64,000 bases of DNA from Chryseobacterium taiwanense (lineage in GTDB: Bacteria > Bacteroidota > Bacteroidia > Flavobacteriales > Weeksellaceae): assembly GCF_000813825.1 (NCBI RefSeq), contig NZ_JWTA01000021.1, positions 1 through 64,000 on the forward strand. The letters run 5' to 3'. The notes under the pieces were generated by a model. The model had not been told where the DNA came from and did no database searches. It saw only the letters and a list, made by a program, of their open reading frames with translations. Shown one piece after another: positions 23,861-33,067 of the stretch (position 1 is its first letter; each line of letters opens with the position of its first letter). Both the position numbers and the translations under genes were made by a program.

Positions 23861-24919
23861 ATGAAATTACATGACATAAAAAATAAAAACCTCATTCTCT
23901 TCCAAGCCATCTCCGGAAGCCGCTCATTCGGACTCGCAACGGAAAACTCAGACACAGATATCCGTGGAATATATTATTTGCCGAAAGAAGATTTTTTTGG
24001 TTTAAACTATATTCCGCAAATCTCCAATGAAACGAATGACATTACCTATTATGAAATCGGAAGATTGGTTGAATTATTACAGAAAAACAATCCGAATATT
24101 TTAGAAATTCTGGCAAGCCCGGAAGATTGTATTCAACATAAAAATCCGTTGATGGATTTGCTGAAACCTGAAGATTTCCTTTCCAAGCTTTGTAAAGATA
24201 CGTTTGCAGGTTATGCGATTTCACAGATCAAAAAAGCAAAAGGACTCAACAAAAAGATCCTAAACCCGATTGCTCAAGAAAGAAAATCTATTCTTGATTT
24301 TTGTTATATTTTACAGAATCAAGGTTCAATTCCTTTGAAAAAATGGCTTTCTGAAAACGGAAAAATTCAGGAAAAATGCGGTTTGGTGAGCATCGACAAT
24401 ACCAAAGGAATGTTTGCTCTTTTCTACAACGAATCGGGAGATTTAAATTACAAAGGAATTATCCAAAATGAAGAAGCCAATCAGGTTTCGGTTTCGTCTG
24501 TTCCTAAAGATGAAAAACCGATTGCCTATCTCTTCTGCAACCTCGATGCTTATTCTACGTATTGCAAAGATTACCGTGAATATTGGAAGTGGGTTTCGGA
24601 GCGAAACGAAGACCGTTACAACGTCAATCAACATCATGGGCAAAACTACGACAGCAAAAACATGATGCATACGATCAGACTTTTGCAGTCTTGTAAACAG
24701 ATCTTTAAAACCAATTCTTTAAATATCCGTGTAGAAAATCGTGATGAATTATTAGACATCAAAGCCGGAAACTGGTCGTATGAAAATGTAATGAAAAAAG
24801 CGGAAGATCTCATCCGATCGATTGAGCATTATCACTCTATTTCTACCCTTCCGGATTATCCGGATTTAGAAAAAACCACAAAGATCTTAATTGAAATAAG
24901 AGAAAACCTTTATCAATAA
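23861..24919 (+). CDS. RlaP-type nucleotidyltransferase (COG3541/PF10127), copy 2
   Basis: A 352-residue paralogue of the first nucleotidyltransferase. The active-site block is SGSRSFGLATENSDTDIRG (about residues 18-36), with the same GSR...DSDxDIR spacing. The longer C-terminal part is helical and includes NVNQHHGQNYDSKNMMH, a conserved basic segment. Having two distinct members suggests either separate substrates or a two-step reaction. It is separated from the first operon by the DUF4062 gene and ends at a strong terminator. No clear -7 box is seen upstream. Confidence 0.82.
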   Translation: MKLHDIKNKNLILFQAISGSRSFGLATENSDTDIRGIYYLPKEDFFGLNYIPQISNETNDITYYEIGRLVELLQKNNPNILEILASPEDCIQHKNPLMDLLKPEDFLSKLCKDTFAGYAISQIKKAKGLNKKILNPIAQERKSILDFCYILQNQGSIPLKKWLSENGKIQEKCGLVSIDNTKGMFALFYNESGDLNYKGIIQNEEANQVSVSSVPKDEKPIAYLFCNLDAYSTYCKDYREYWKWVSERNEDRYNVNQHHGQNYDSKNMMHTIRLLQSCKQIFKTNSLNIRVENRDELLDIKAGNWSYENVMKKAEDLIRSIEHYHSISTLPDYPDLEKTTKILIEIRENLYQ

Positions 24920-24927
24920 ATCCTCAT

Positions 24928-24960
24928 AAACCACCATTAAATCGGTGGTTTTTCTTTTTC
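24928..24960 (+). terminator. Terminator at end of RNA-repair island
   Basis: AAACCACC (24928-24935) and GGTGGTTT (24944-24951) form an 8-bp stem followed by TTTCTTTTT. Confidence 0.85.
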
Positions 24961-25066
24961 TACAAAATAATTTTTGATTCATTGTAACAAAGTTAGTTCA
25001 GTTTCTACAAATTAATTAACATATCAATAATTGATTAGTCATTATTATTTAAATACAATCTTTACC

Positions 25067-25507
25067 ATGGAAAAATTAAATTCAATCATATTTTACAATA
25101 TCGACAAAGCGATCAGATCGTATAGAAATTATGCTCAAAGGCAACTAAAAGCAAATGGATTTACAATAACGATCGATCAATGGCTGATTATTAAAGCGAT
25201 ATTGGAAAATCCGGGAATTACACAAAATGAAATTGGAGATCTTGTTTTTAAAGACAATGCATCCGTGACAAGAATTATTGAATTACTGGTAAAGTCTGAA
25301 TACATTATCAGAAATCAAAATCCTGATGATCGTAGAAAAACCAATCTTGAGGTCACAGAATCCGGAAAAGAAATCATACAAAAAGTACAGAACCTTGTAG
25401 AAGAAAACCGAAAGCTTGCTTTGGAAGGTGTTTCTAAAGAAGAACTGGAAATCATGAACAATGCATTACTCAAAATATCTAAAAACTGTCTTAACCCTAA
25501 AAAATAA
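25067..25507 (+). CDS. MarR family transcriptional regulator
   Basis: A 146-residue winged-HTH regulator. The recognition region is ITQNEIGDLVFKDNASVTRIIELLVKSEYI and the wing is NPDDRRKTNLEVTESG, the MarR DRR signature. The ATG at 25067 is chosen over an upstream TTG because it opens the family sequence. Five bases separate it from the receptor gene that follows, so the two are one operon and the regulator probably controls the receptor. Confidence 0.88.
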   Translation: MEKLNSIIFYNIDKAIRSYRNYAQRQLKANGFTITIDQWLIIKAILENPGITQNEIGDLVFKDNASVTRIIELLVKSEYIIRNQNPDDRRKTNLEVTESGKEIIQKVQNLVEENRKLALEGVSKEELEIMNNALLKISKNCLNPKK

Positions 25508-25512
25508 ACACT

Positions 25513-27948
25513 ATGATCAGAATATGTATATTCATTTTTATTTGGTTGCTCTCCATGTTCACCATGTTGAAAGCTCAATCAATACAAAATTATTCTTTAT
25601 CCGGAAAAATAGATTCCGATAAGGTAAATCAGATGGAAATCAATCTGTTTAATGCTGAAAATAAATTGGTAAAAACAGAAATTGCAGATGCAAAAGGAAA
25701 TTTCAGTTTCAATGATCTTGCATCCGGAAATTACTTGTTAAAGATCAATAAGAACGGAGCAGAGTCCTATCAATCTGAAAACATTTCCGTGACAGGAAAT
25801 ACTACCCTTCCTTCTATTCAATTAAACGAAAAAATCATTGAAGCAGTAACAATTACTAAAACCAAACCTTACATTGAAAGACAGGATGGCAAAATGATCC
25901 TCAATGTTGAAAACAGTATTGCAAGTACCGGAAACTCAGCATTTGAAGTCCTGGAAAAAGCTCCGGGTGTGAAAGTCGACAACAACGACAATATAAGCCT
26001 TCGCGGAAAAGGAAATCTTCTGGTGCAAATCGATGGAAAAAATACTCCTATGACAGGAACTGATCTTGCCAATTATCTTCGTGGAATTCCGTCTTCAAGT
26101 GTTGAAAAAGTAGAGTTTATTACCAATCCGTCGTCAAAATACGATGCAGCGGGAACTTCAATAATTAATATTAAGCTTAAAAAAGATCAGAGAAGGGGAA
26201 CAAACGGAAGCATTTCAACTGCTTGGGGAACTGGAAAATACATTAAAAATAACAACAGTTTTAACATCAATCATAGAAATAAAAAAGTAAATCTTTTTGC
26301 GAACTACAGTTTTGCCTACCGTGAATTTTACAACAAATTGCTTCTCGACAGAAGTTTTTACGATAACGGAAATTTTACGCAAGGTTATATTCAGGATAAT
26401 TTTCTGAAAATGAATTTCCGAAATCACATCGCAAAAACCGGAATGGATTATTATATGAATGATAAAAATGTTCTCGGATTCTCAGTAGGTTTTATCAGCA
26501 ACAGATTTGATCCGACAAGCAATAATGAAACATTGATTTTAGATAATAACCATCAACCTTCAGGAACTTCCAATACCAAAAGTAACAACCGAGATCACTG
26601 GAAAAATGTATCTTTTAATCTTAATCATAAACTTACGATTGATTCTCTGGGCTCCGAGCTTACAACGGATTTGGATTATATCAACTATTCCAACACTTCT
26701 TTGCAGAACTTTATTACCAATAATTATGATGTTAATGGAAATCTCTTCCCATCAACTTCTCTTAATCCAAATCCATATAATCTGAAAGGAGATTTGGGTG
26801 GAAGTCTGAATATATATTCCTTAAAATCTGATCTTACAAAGGTGTTTAAAAAGAACTGGAAATTGGAAACCGGAATCAAAACAAGTTTCGTAAAAGCGGA
26901 TAATGATCTTCAGTTTTTTAATGCAAGTTCAGGAAATTTAGTTCTTGATGACTCAAAAACCAATCATTTTATTTATGAAGAAAACATCAATGCGGTTTAT
27001 GGAAATTTGATTAAAAACTGGGATAAATTTAAAGTGAATTTTGGGTTGAGAATAGAGAATACCAATATTACCGGAAATCAGATCACAACGAATCAAATCA
27101 ACAAAAAGAATTATACACAACTGTTTCCGAGTGCTGTTTTTTCTTATGATGTAAATGATAAAAATACAGTTGAGCTCAATTTCAGCCGAAGAATTACAAG
27201 ACCAACTTATAAACAGCTGAATCCTTTTAAATTCTATCTGGATCTTACGACTTATCAGGCCGGAAATCCTGATCTGAATCCGCAAACTACGATGAATTAT
27301 GAGTTTACGTATAGTTTTAGTAATAAATATTTTGCGACATTAAGCTACAGTAAAACCAAGAATAATATTACCGATGTGCTGAAACCAACCATAGAAAATG
27401 GAAAAACGGTGGTAGTTCAGGCCAATGAAAACCTTAGCTCCGCTTCCTATTACGGACTGAATCTGATCGCACCTGTAAAAGTGGCAAAATGGTGGGATAT
27501 GAACAATAGCGCAAACTTCTACTACGGAAGTTACACAGGAAATATTGCTGATACATCTATTAAAAATCAAGGAAATTTCACTTTTGATCTTAACAGCATC
27601 AATTCTTTCAAATTAGGAAACGGATTTACCGCAGAACTAACCGGAAATTATAAAGCAAAAGAAGTGTATGCATATATGTTCCTGAAACCAATGTGGTCTG
27701 TAAATATTGGAGCGCAAAAGAAATTTAAAAACAACAGTACACTGAAATTCTCATTTAACGATATTTTCTTTACCAGCAATCCGGAAGCAAGAAATATCTA
27801 TACGAGCTACGTAGAAAACTTTATTGTAAGACGTGACACTCGAGTGGCAACACTTTCTTATACCTATAATTTTGGATCAGGAAAATCCGGACAGCCTAGG
27901 AAAACAGGCGGCGCAGATGATTTAAAACAGAGAGTTGGGAATGGATAA
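25513..27948 (+). CDS. Outer-membrane beta-barrel family / TonB-dependent-type receptor
   Basis: An 811-residue exported outer-membrane protein. Signal peptide about residues 1-22 (ending LKAQS). Residues about 25-100 form a carboxypeptidase-regulatory-like domain (NYSLSGKI, then GNFSFNDLASGNYLLKI). The plug-like part includes SAFEVLEKAPGVKVDNNDNISLRG, and the rest is a large barrel of the OMP_b-brl_3 type (PF14905), ending in TLSYTYNFGSGKSG. No SusD partner follows. The preceding MarR gene suggests uptake or efflux linked to a small aromatic or toxic ligand, but the substrate is unknown. Confidence 0.87.
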   Translation: MIRICIFIFIWLLSMFTMLKAQSIQNYSLSGKIDSDKVNQMEINLFNAENKLVKTEIADAKGNFSFNDLASGNYLLKINKNGAESYQSENISVTGNTTLPSIQLNEKIIEAVTITKTKPYIERQDGKMILNVENSIASTGNSAFEVLEKAPGVKVDNNDNISLRGKGNLLVQIDGKNTPMTGTDLANYLRGIPSSSVEKVEFITNPSSKYDAAGTSIINIKLKKDQRRGTNGSISTAWGTGKYIKNNNSFNINHRNKKVNLFANYSFAYREFYNKLLLDRSFYDNGNFTQGYIQDNFLKMNFRNHIAKTGMDYYMNDKNVLGFSVGFISNRFDPTSNNETLILDNNHQPSGTSNTKSNNRDHWKNVSFNLNHKLTIDSLGSELTTDLDYINYSNTSLQNFITNNYDVNGNLFPSTSLNPNPYNLKGDLGGSLNIYSLKSDLTKVFKKNWKLETGIKTSFVKADNDLQFFNASSGNLVLDDSKTNHFIYEENINAVYGNLIKNWDKFKVNFGLRIENTNITGNQITTNQINKKNYTQLFPSAVFSYDVNDKNTVELNFSRRITRPTYKQLNPFKFYLDLTTYQAGNPDLNPQTTMNYEFTYSFSNKYFATLSYSKTKNNITDVLKPTIENGKTVVVQANENLSSASYYGLNLIAPVKVAKWWDMNNSANFYYGSYTGNIADTSIKNQGNFTFDLNSINSFKLGNGFTAELTGNYKAKEVYAYMFLKPMWSVNIGAQKKFKNNSTLKFSFNDIFFTSNPEARNIYTSYVENFIVRRDTRVATLSYTYNFGSGKSGQPRKTGGADDLKQRVGNG

Positions 27949-27950
27949 TT

Positions 27951-27980
27951 GAGATTGCTTCGTTCCTCGCAATGACGGAC
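27951..27980 (+). repeat. Intergenic repeat (GATTGCTTCGTTCCTCGCAATGAC type)
   Basis: Short dispersed repeat containing TTGCTTCGTTCCTCGCAA, itself a small dyad, just downstream of the receptor gene. Confidence 0.55.
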
Positions 27981-27987
27981 ACAATAA

Positions 27988-28014
27988 AAAACCACCGAAA
28001 ATTTCGGTGGTTTT
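27988..28014. terminator. Bidirectional terminator
   Basis: AAAACCACCGAAA (27988-28000) and TTTCGGTGGTTTT (28002-28014) form a 13-bp stem between the convergent receptor gene and the small secreted protein gene. Confidence 0.85.
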
Positions 28015-28017
28015 GTT

Positions 28018-28371
28018 TTATTTATTTTTCTTCAAAATATAATACACTGCTTTATCCTTTTCATCATTCATTGTATAGGCAAACTGAAAAGAATATCCGT
28101 TTGCAGACATGAAATTAAGCGCATCCATCATCGAATTGAACTTCATATTTCGTCCTCTTTCATCTTTAATATTCGTTCCGTTTTTAAAAGAAATTGATTT
28201 GGTTTCCTGTCCGAAATCGATTTCCACGTTTACTTTTGTACTTAATGATCTTCCGGTGCCAATAATCTGAACGTAATCAACATCAATATCTCTGATAGGA
28301 ACATCATTTACCGTTTGAGCAAAAGAATAAGAAACGAAGCTGAGAAAATAGAGAATGAATAGTTTTTTCAT
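28018..28371 (-). CDS. Small secreted hypothetical protein
   Basis: A 117-residue exported protein, signal peptide MKKLFILYFLSFVSYSFAQ. The ATG at 28371 is preferred over one 20 codons upstream because it directly opens the signal peptide. The mature part contains VDYVQIIGTGRSLSTKVNV and a C-terminal MMDALNFMSANGYSF, conserved-looking blocks seen in Bacteroidetes hypotheticals. No enzymatic motif; function unknown. Confidence 0.65.
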   Translation of the reverse strand: MKKLFILYFLSFVSYSFAQTVNDVPIRDIDVDYVQIIGTGRSLSTKVNVEIDFGQETKSISFKNGTNIKDERGRNMKFNSMMDALNFMSANGYSFQFAYTMNDEKDKAVYYILKKNK

Positions 28372-28421
28372 AAGTTTTTGTTTAAAGATAACTAAAATTT
28401 CGTTTCCTATTAAACATACAA

Positions 28422-28443
28422 AATCCCTCATTTCTGAGGGATT
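28422..28443 (-). terminator. Terminator after cold-shock-domain gene
   Basis: AATCCCTCA (28422-28430) and TGAGGGATT (28435-28443) form a 9-bp stem with a T-rich minus-strand tail. Confidence 0.8.
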
Positions 28444-28480
28444 CTACTATATCTGAGAAATTAATCTTATGTGGGATTAA

Positions 28481-28915
28481 TTATTTTACCAATCTAATTT
28501 CAGCTGCAGAAAATCCTTTTGGAGATTTTTCTTTTTCGAAAGATACTTTATTTCCTTTCTTAATCTGATCGATGCAGTTATTATTGTGGAAGAAGATATT
28601 TTCTTTTGTTTTATCTTCCGTGATGAATCCGTATCCTTTTTCGCTTAAAAAAGTTACGATTCCTGTTTTTACAGTTTCTTCAGCTTCAATTGGAGCTGCA
28701 CCTAATTGAATATTATCAAGAGAGATTTCCGCTCTTTCATCGTTATCAGGTGGTGTAGACGTCAGTTGTCCGTTTGCATCTACATACATGAACATTTCGT
28801 CAAGGCTTTTGCCTTTGTCATTATTTTCTTTACGTTCTTCACGACGTAAAGCTTTTTCTTTTAGCTTTTGCTGTTTTTTCTTGAAATTTTCTTTTTTAGA
28901 GAAAGAATCCGCCAT
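28481..28915 (-). CDS. Cold-shock-domain protein with basic N-terminal extension
   Basis: A 144-residue RNA-binding protein. The C-terminal cold-shock domain (about residues 82-144) has the RNP1-like KGYGFI and RNP2-like NIFFHNN motifs. The N-terminal ~40 residues are very Lys/Arg/Glu-rich (KKKQQKLKEKALRREERKEN), likely a helical RNA-binding or disordered extension absent from the classical 65-70 residue CspA. A ~230-nt predicted 5' UTR precedes it, as with cold-induced csp genes. Confidence 0.85.
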   Translation of the reverse strand: MADSFSKKENFKKKQQKLKEKALRREERKENNDKGKSLDEMFMYVDANGQLTSTPPDNDERAEISLDNIQLGAAPIEAEETVKTGIVTFLSEKGYGFITEDKTKENIFFHNNNCIDQIKKGNKVSFEKEKSPKGFSAAEIRLVK

Positions 28916-29148
28916 ATATTTTTTAAAATTTAATTGTTACTGAGTACTATTTTAAGTTTAAATAAGGTATAATATTCAAACTTTGTAATATTAATACATC
29001 TTTCTAAAAGAGATGTAATATGTTTTCCGGTTGCCTTTTTATTTGAATAATTGTTCTGAGAACAATAGAAAAAGATGAAAAATAATAAAGAAATGATATT
29101 TCAAATAATTACAACACTGCGAAAAGCAGAGAACCTGTCTTTAAGATA
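28916..29148 (-). promoter_or_regulatory. Predicted long 5' UTR of cold-shock-domain gene
   Basis: If transcription starts ~6 bp after the -7 box at 29154, the leader is about 230 nt. It contains a palindrome ATTGTTCTGAGAACAAT (29050-29066) and a TACATCT/AGATGTA stem-loop near 28995-29020. It encodes no convincing ORF. A temperature-responsive RNA like the cspA leader is an inference from length and gene type. Confidence 0.5.
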
Positions 29149-29153
29149 ATGTA

Positions 29154-29184
29154 CAAATATACGAAAAATAAAGACACAAAGCAA
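29154..29184 (-). promoter_or_regulatory. Promoter of cold-shock-domain gene
   Basis: TATATTTG (29161-29154) with TTG (29184-29182) 20 bp upstream, a perfect TTG-N20-TAnnTTTG promoter on the minus strand. Confidence 0.7.
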
Positions 29185-29268
29185 CTCGATATTGATTTAA
29201 ATAATTGAGTCTCAATTCGCTTTATTAAACCTCTTTCTTTAAAATGCAAGAAAATATATATAAAATAA

Positions 29269-29296
29269 AAAACCATCGAAATTTCGATGGTTTTTG
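29269..29296 (-). terminator. Terminator after pnp
   Basis: AACCATCGAAA (29271-29281) and TTTCGATGGTT (29282-29292) form a hairpin flanked by A/T runs, just past the pnp stop codon. Confidence 0.85.
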
Positions 29297-29303
29297 TTAT
29301 TTA

Positions 29304-31553
29304 TTAAGCCTGATCAGCCGGTTTTTCACCTTCTGGTTTAGCTTGATTTTGTCCTTCTGGTCTGTTTGGTCTTTCAGGTCTCCCTTGTCCTTCCGGTCTT
29401 GGAGCTCTTTGCTCCCCTTCTTTCTTCTCAGGTCTTGGAGGTCTTGGCAACAAAACTTTTCTAGAAAGTTTCATTTTCTTACGATCGTCGTACCCCATGA
29501 ACTTCACTTCTACTTCATCACCTTCTGCATAAGGAACTTTGTCTAAACGAGCCCATTCGATTTCAGAAATATGAAGAAGCCCTTCAGTTCCTTTAGCAAT
29601 CGCCACAAAAGCACCGAAATCCATTACTTTTACAACTTTACCCTTATAAACTTCACCTATCACCGGTACGAAAGTAATTTCGTTGATCTTAGCAACCGCA
29701 GCATTGATTTTCTCTCTGTCTGTTCCTGCAATTTCGATACGTCCGATCTCACCAATTTCTTCAATAGCGATAACCGTTTCCGTATCTTTCTGCATTTGCT
29801 GAATGATTTTTCCACCAGGTCCGATTACAGCACCAATGAAGTCTTTCGGAATTTCCATTACTACCATTTTCGGAGCGTGAGGTTTCACATCTTCTCTTGG
29901 TGTAGCAATTGTTTCAGTGATTTTATTTAAGATATGTAATCTTCCGTCTCTTGCCTGCATTAAAGCTTTTTCCATGATATCCATAGAAAGCCCTTGGATT
30001 TTGATATCCATCTGACAAGCTGTGATACCATCTGCAGTTCCTGTTACTTTAAAGTCCATATCTCCCAAGTGATCTTCATCTCCTAAGATATCAGAAAGTA
30101 CTGTGAATTTACCTGATTTTGTATCAGTGATCAATCCCATCGCAATACCAGAAACCGGTTTTGTAATTTGTACCCCTGCATCCATTAATGCTAATGTTCC
30201 TGCACAAACTGTTGCCATTGAAGACGAACCGTTTGATTCCAAGATATCAGAAACGATTCTGATTGTGTATGGATTTTCTTCAGGAATTACAGCCTGTAAA
30301 GCTCTTTGAGCCAAGTTTCCGTGTCCAACTTCTCTTCTTGAAGTTCCTCTTAAAGGTCTTGCTTCACCTGTTGAGAATGGAGGGAAGTTATAGTGTAGGA
30401 AGAATTTTTCGTCGTGCTGAGTGATTACGCTGTCCACCATGTTCGCATCTTTCACAGAACCTAATGTAACAGCCGTTAAAGACTGAGTTTCTCCTCTTGT
30501 AAAGATTGCAGAACCGTGAGCTCCCGGAAGATAATCAATTTCTGACCAAATTGGACGGATCGTTTGAGGATCACGACCATCTAGACGGATATTGTCCTCT
30601 AGGATCATCTGACGCATTGCTTCTTTTTCTACATCATGATAATATACTTTTACGAAAGGTGTTACTCTTTCTAATTCTTCTGCATTATCTGCATATTGAG
30701 CAAGGAATTCTTCACGTACCGCTTTGAATTTATCACCTCTTTCTTCTTTGCTTGAAGGAGTTTTAGCTACTTCATATACTTTATCATAAGTTTCTTTCCA
30801 AACTTTTTCACGAATTTCTTCGTCGTGAGTTTCGTGAGAATATTCTCTCTTAGGGAAAGCTTTTCCTACTTTTTCTGCTAATCTTTCTTGAGCTTCAATT
30901 TGCTTTTTAATTTCAACATGAGCGAATTTAATAGCTTCTAACATTTCCTGCTCAGAAATTTCTTTCATTTCCCCTTCTACCATTACGATTGAATCTTTAG
31001 TAGCTCCAACCATAATATCCAATTCTGAATCTTTTAAAGCTTCATAACTTGGGTTAATTGCCAATTCTCCATTGAATCTTACCACTCTTACTTCAGACAT
31101 TGGTCCGTCGAAAGGAATATCGGTAATTGCAATTGCTGCAGAAGCCGCTAAACCAGCTAAATCATCAGGAATTGTTTGTCCGTCATAAGAAATTAATGAA
31201 ATCATTACCTGAACTTCCGCGTGGAAATCTTCGGGGAAAAGCGGACGTAGAACTCTGTCTACCAAACGCATTGTTAAAATTTCCTGATCAGAAGGTCTTG
31301 CTTCTCTACGGAAGAAGTTTCCAGGAATTCTACCACCTGCGTAGAATTTTTCTCTGTAATCTACCGTTAATGGTAAGAAATCTACTCCAGGATTTGCTTC
31401 TTTATTGGCCACAACAGTTGCTAAAAGCATTGTTCCACCCATTTTTACTACCACAGATCCATCAGCTTGCTTCGCCAATTTCCCCGTTTCTAATGTGATT
31501 TCTCTTCCGTCTGCAAGAGTAATCGTTTCTGTAAACGCTTGAGGTATACTCAT
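29304..31553 (-). CDS. pnp: Polyribonucleotide nucleotidyltransferase
   Basis: A 749-residue PNPase, the 3'-5' phosphorolytic RNase. Order of domains: first RNase PH domain (from about residue 10, with FFRREARPSDQEILTMRLVDR), helical linker, second RNase PH domain (GETQSLTAVTLGS, FPPFSTGEARPLRG), KH domain (IGAVIGPGGKIIQQ) and S1 domain (VYKGKVVKVMDFGAFV). A disordered Pro/Glu/Arg-rich tail follows. Its 5' UTR has a hairpin. rpsO, usually the gene before pnp, is here separated by one gene with its own transcription. Confidence 0.96.
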   Translation of the reverse strand: MSIPQAFTETITLADGREITLETGKLAKQADGSVVVKMGGTMLLATVVANKEANPGVDFLPLTVDYREKFYAGGRIPGNFFRREARPSDQEILTMRLVDRVLRPLFPEDFHAEVQVMISLISYDGQTIPDDLAGLAASAAIAITDIPFDGPMSEVRVVRFNGELAINPSYEALKDSELDIMVGATKDSIVMVEGEMKEISEQEMLEAIKFAHVEIKKQIEAQERLAEKVGKAFPKREYSHETHDEEIREKVWKETYDKVYEVAKTPSSKEERGDKFKAVREEFLAQYADNAEELERVTPFVKVYYHDVEKEAMRQMILEDNIRLDGRDPQTIRPIWSEIDYLPGAHGSAIFTRGETQSLTAVTLGSVKDANMVDSVITQHDEKFFLHYNFPPFSTGEARPLRGTSRREVGHGNLAQRALQAVIPEENPYTIRIVSDILESNGSSSMATVCAGTLALMDAGVQITKPVSGIAMGLITDTKSGKFTVLSDILGDEDHLGDMDFKVTGTADGITACQMDIKIQGLSMDIMEKALMQARDGRLHILNKITETIATPREDVKPHAPKMVVMEIPKDFIGAVIGPGGKIIQQMQKDTETVIAIEEIGEIGRIEIAGTDREKINAAVAKINEITFVPVIGEVYKGKVVKVMDFGAFVAIAKGTEGLLHISEIEWARLDKVPYAEGDEVEVKFMGYDDRKKMKLSRKVLLPRPPRPEKKEGEQRAPRPEGQGRPERPNRPEGQNQAKPEGEKPADQA

Positions 31554-31568
31554 AAATTTTCGTCTCTT

Positions 31569-31586
31569 GTACTCCGTATTGAGTAC
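31569..31586 (-). promoter_or_regulatory. Hairpin in pnp 5' UTR
   Basis: GTACTC (31569-31574) and GAGTAC (31581-31586) are perfect 6-bp inverted repeats in the pnp leader, between the -7 box and the ATG. Leader hairpins mediate autoregulation of pnp in enterobacteria; whether that applies here is inference. Confidence 0.4.
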
Positions 31587-31619
31587 GATTATTATTTAAA
31601 CTCTTTAAATTTTCGTTTG

Positions 31620-31627
31620 CAAATTTA
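31620..31627 (-). promoter_or_regulatory. -7 element of pnp
   Basis: TAAATTTG on the minus strand, giving a 5' UTR of about 60 nt. Confidence 0.55.
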
Positions 31628-31746
31628 ATGTATTATTTGGATAAAACCTTTTTTTAGATGAAAATTGCATTCAAACAAAACGATTTCAGCTGTTTAAAAA
31701 AGCACTTATTCTCCTTGGTTTTACCTTAACTAATACATTCAAATTT

Positions 31747-32916
31747 CTACTTCCTGACTTTTTTTGAAAAAGTGTATCCTAATTTCCATTCCAGATAATT
31801 GGCAACATGGAAATCATACGCATTGATCCCGAATGAAGCAAATAAACGATCCGTAAATTGATATTGTAATGCTATTCTTTGAAAGAAAGCTGTCTTATCA
31901 TATTTTGTTGTTTTTTTGAGCACATAATATCCAGCTCCAACATTCACATATAAATTACCAATCATTAAACGGTAAGTAGGGATAACACTAAATAACAGTT
32001 GATTTTTTGAAAAACGTTTTTTCTGATATACGGTACTATCAGATACGTACATACTGTGATTATATTCTTCGTCTTGAGTGATGCCTACACCTATTCCATA
32101 AGCTGATTTAGCTGAATATTGACGTAAATAGAAAGCTTCCGCTCCATATATTGAGTAATCAAATCCATCATATAGCTTTACTTCATCTCTTCTTTCTCCT
32201 TTATAAAAAGCATCTTTTCTTCCTGCAAATACTGAAAACTCCAATGTATTGTATTTTTCTTTATTAAGAGTAATAGTATCAGCTTTTTTTAATGATACTC
32301 TTTCTGGATAATATACCAAACTTAATTGAGGCGTAACACTATTCAATCCTTTATTCGGAATTTTCAACGAACCATTGGAAAGATGATTAAATTTAAGATT
32401 CATTCCCAAATCAAAATGTTTTCCAATTTCATAATATAATCCGGTTCCTAAACCTATAAACATATTCGTTTTTGAGCCGACAGAAGTATTATAATATCCT
32501 TTGTCCAGATCAAAAGGGTTTGAATTAAAAGAAATACCTAAATTGATATTATGATACCATTTAAGACTCCCCCATTGTTTAATTTTAGCATTATATATCC
32601 CATAAATAGCAAAAGGACTTCCCATCTGTCTATTCTGAAGGAAGTCAAAAGCTATAAAACCTACTCCAATTTGTGGATGATTATACAAAGACTCCCAATC
32701 CTTCTCTCCATTGGTCTGTTTTAGAAATTCAAAAGAATAGGCTGCAAAAGCTTTATGAGGATAACTTTTTAAATGAATATTGGTAGGTAAAACCATTCCG
32801 TACTCGGCATTTGCACTGGCTGTCCAAAGTTTTGGTTTTAAAGAGTCTGCTTCTTGTGCTTTGCATAAAATGGATAATAAAACCAAAAAATAAGTATAAA
32901 AATTCTTCAAAATCAA
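31747..32916 (-). CDS. Acyloxyacyl hydrolase (PagL-like lipid A deacylase)
   Basis: A 389-residue exported outer-membrane barrel, signal peptide ending near LCKAQ (residue ~21). The catalytic His and Ser of the PagL family are visible in KFNHLSNGSLKIPNKGLNS (about residues 175-193). Expected role: removal of an acyl chain from lipid A, altering surface and immune properties. It is twice the length of classical PagL; the second half (LEFSVFAGRKDAFYKGE onward) is additional beta-strand sequence, perhaps a second barrel. It lies between rpsO and pnp. Confidence 0.8.
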   Translation of the reverse strand: MILKNFYTYFLVLLSILCKAQEADSLKPKLWTASANAEYGMVLPTNIHLKSYPHKAFAAYSFEFLKQTNGEKDWESLYNHPQIGVGFIAFDFLQNRQMGSPFAIYGIYNAKIKQWGSLKWYHNINLGISFNSNPFDLDKGYYNTSVGSKTNMFIGLGTGLYYEIGKHFDLGMNLKFNHLSNGSLKIPNKGLNSVTPQLSLVYYPERVSLKKADTITLNKEKYNTLEFSVFAGRKDAFYKGERRDEVKLYDGFDYSIYGAEAFYLRQYSAKSAYGIGVGITQDEEYNHSMYVSDSTVYQKKRFSKNQLLFSVIPTYRLMIGNLYVNVGAGYYVLKKTTKYDKTAFFQRIALQYQFTDRLFASFGINAYDFHVANYLEWKLGYTFSKKVRK

Positions 32917-33020
32917 TCTTAATTAAAAAAAAGAAACAAATTTAAATATTCATTTAAGAAAACCGAGGAAAAATCTTAAAAATTCAATCATTCGTTGCAT
33001 TTTTAACAAAAAGTCACAAA

Positions 33021-33048
33021 AAAAGCAACCTCTTTCGAAGTTGCTTTT
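33021..33048 (-). terminator. Terminator after rpsO
   Basis: AAAAGCAAC (33021-33029) and GTTGCTTTT (33040-33048) form a 9-bp stem with a T tract on the minus strand. Confidence 0.85.
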
Positions 33049-33067
33049 ATTTGAAAATCTTTACAGA

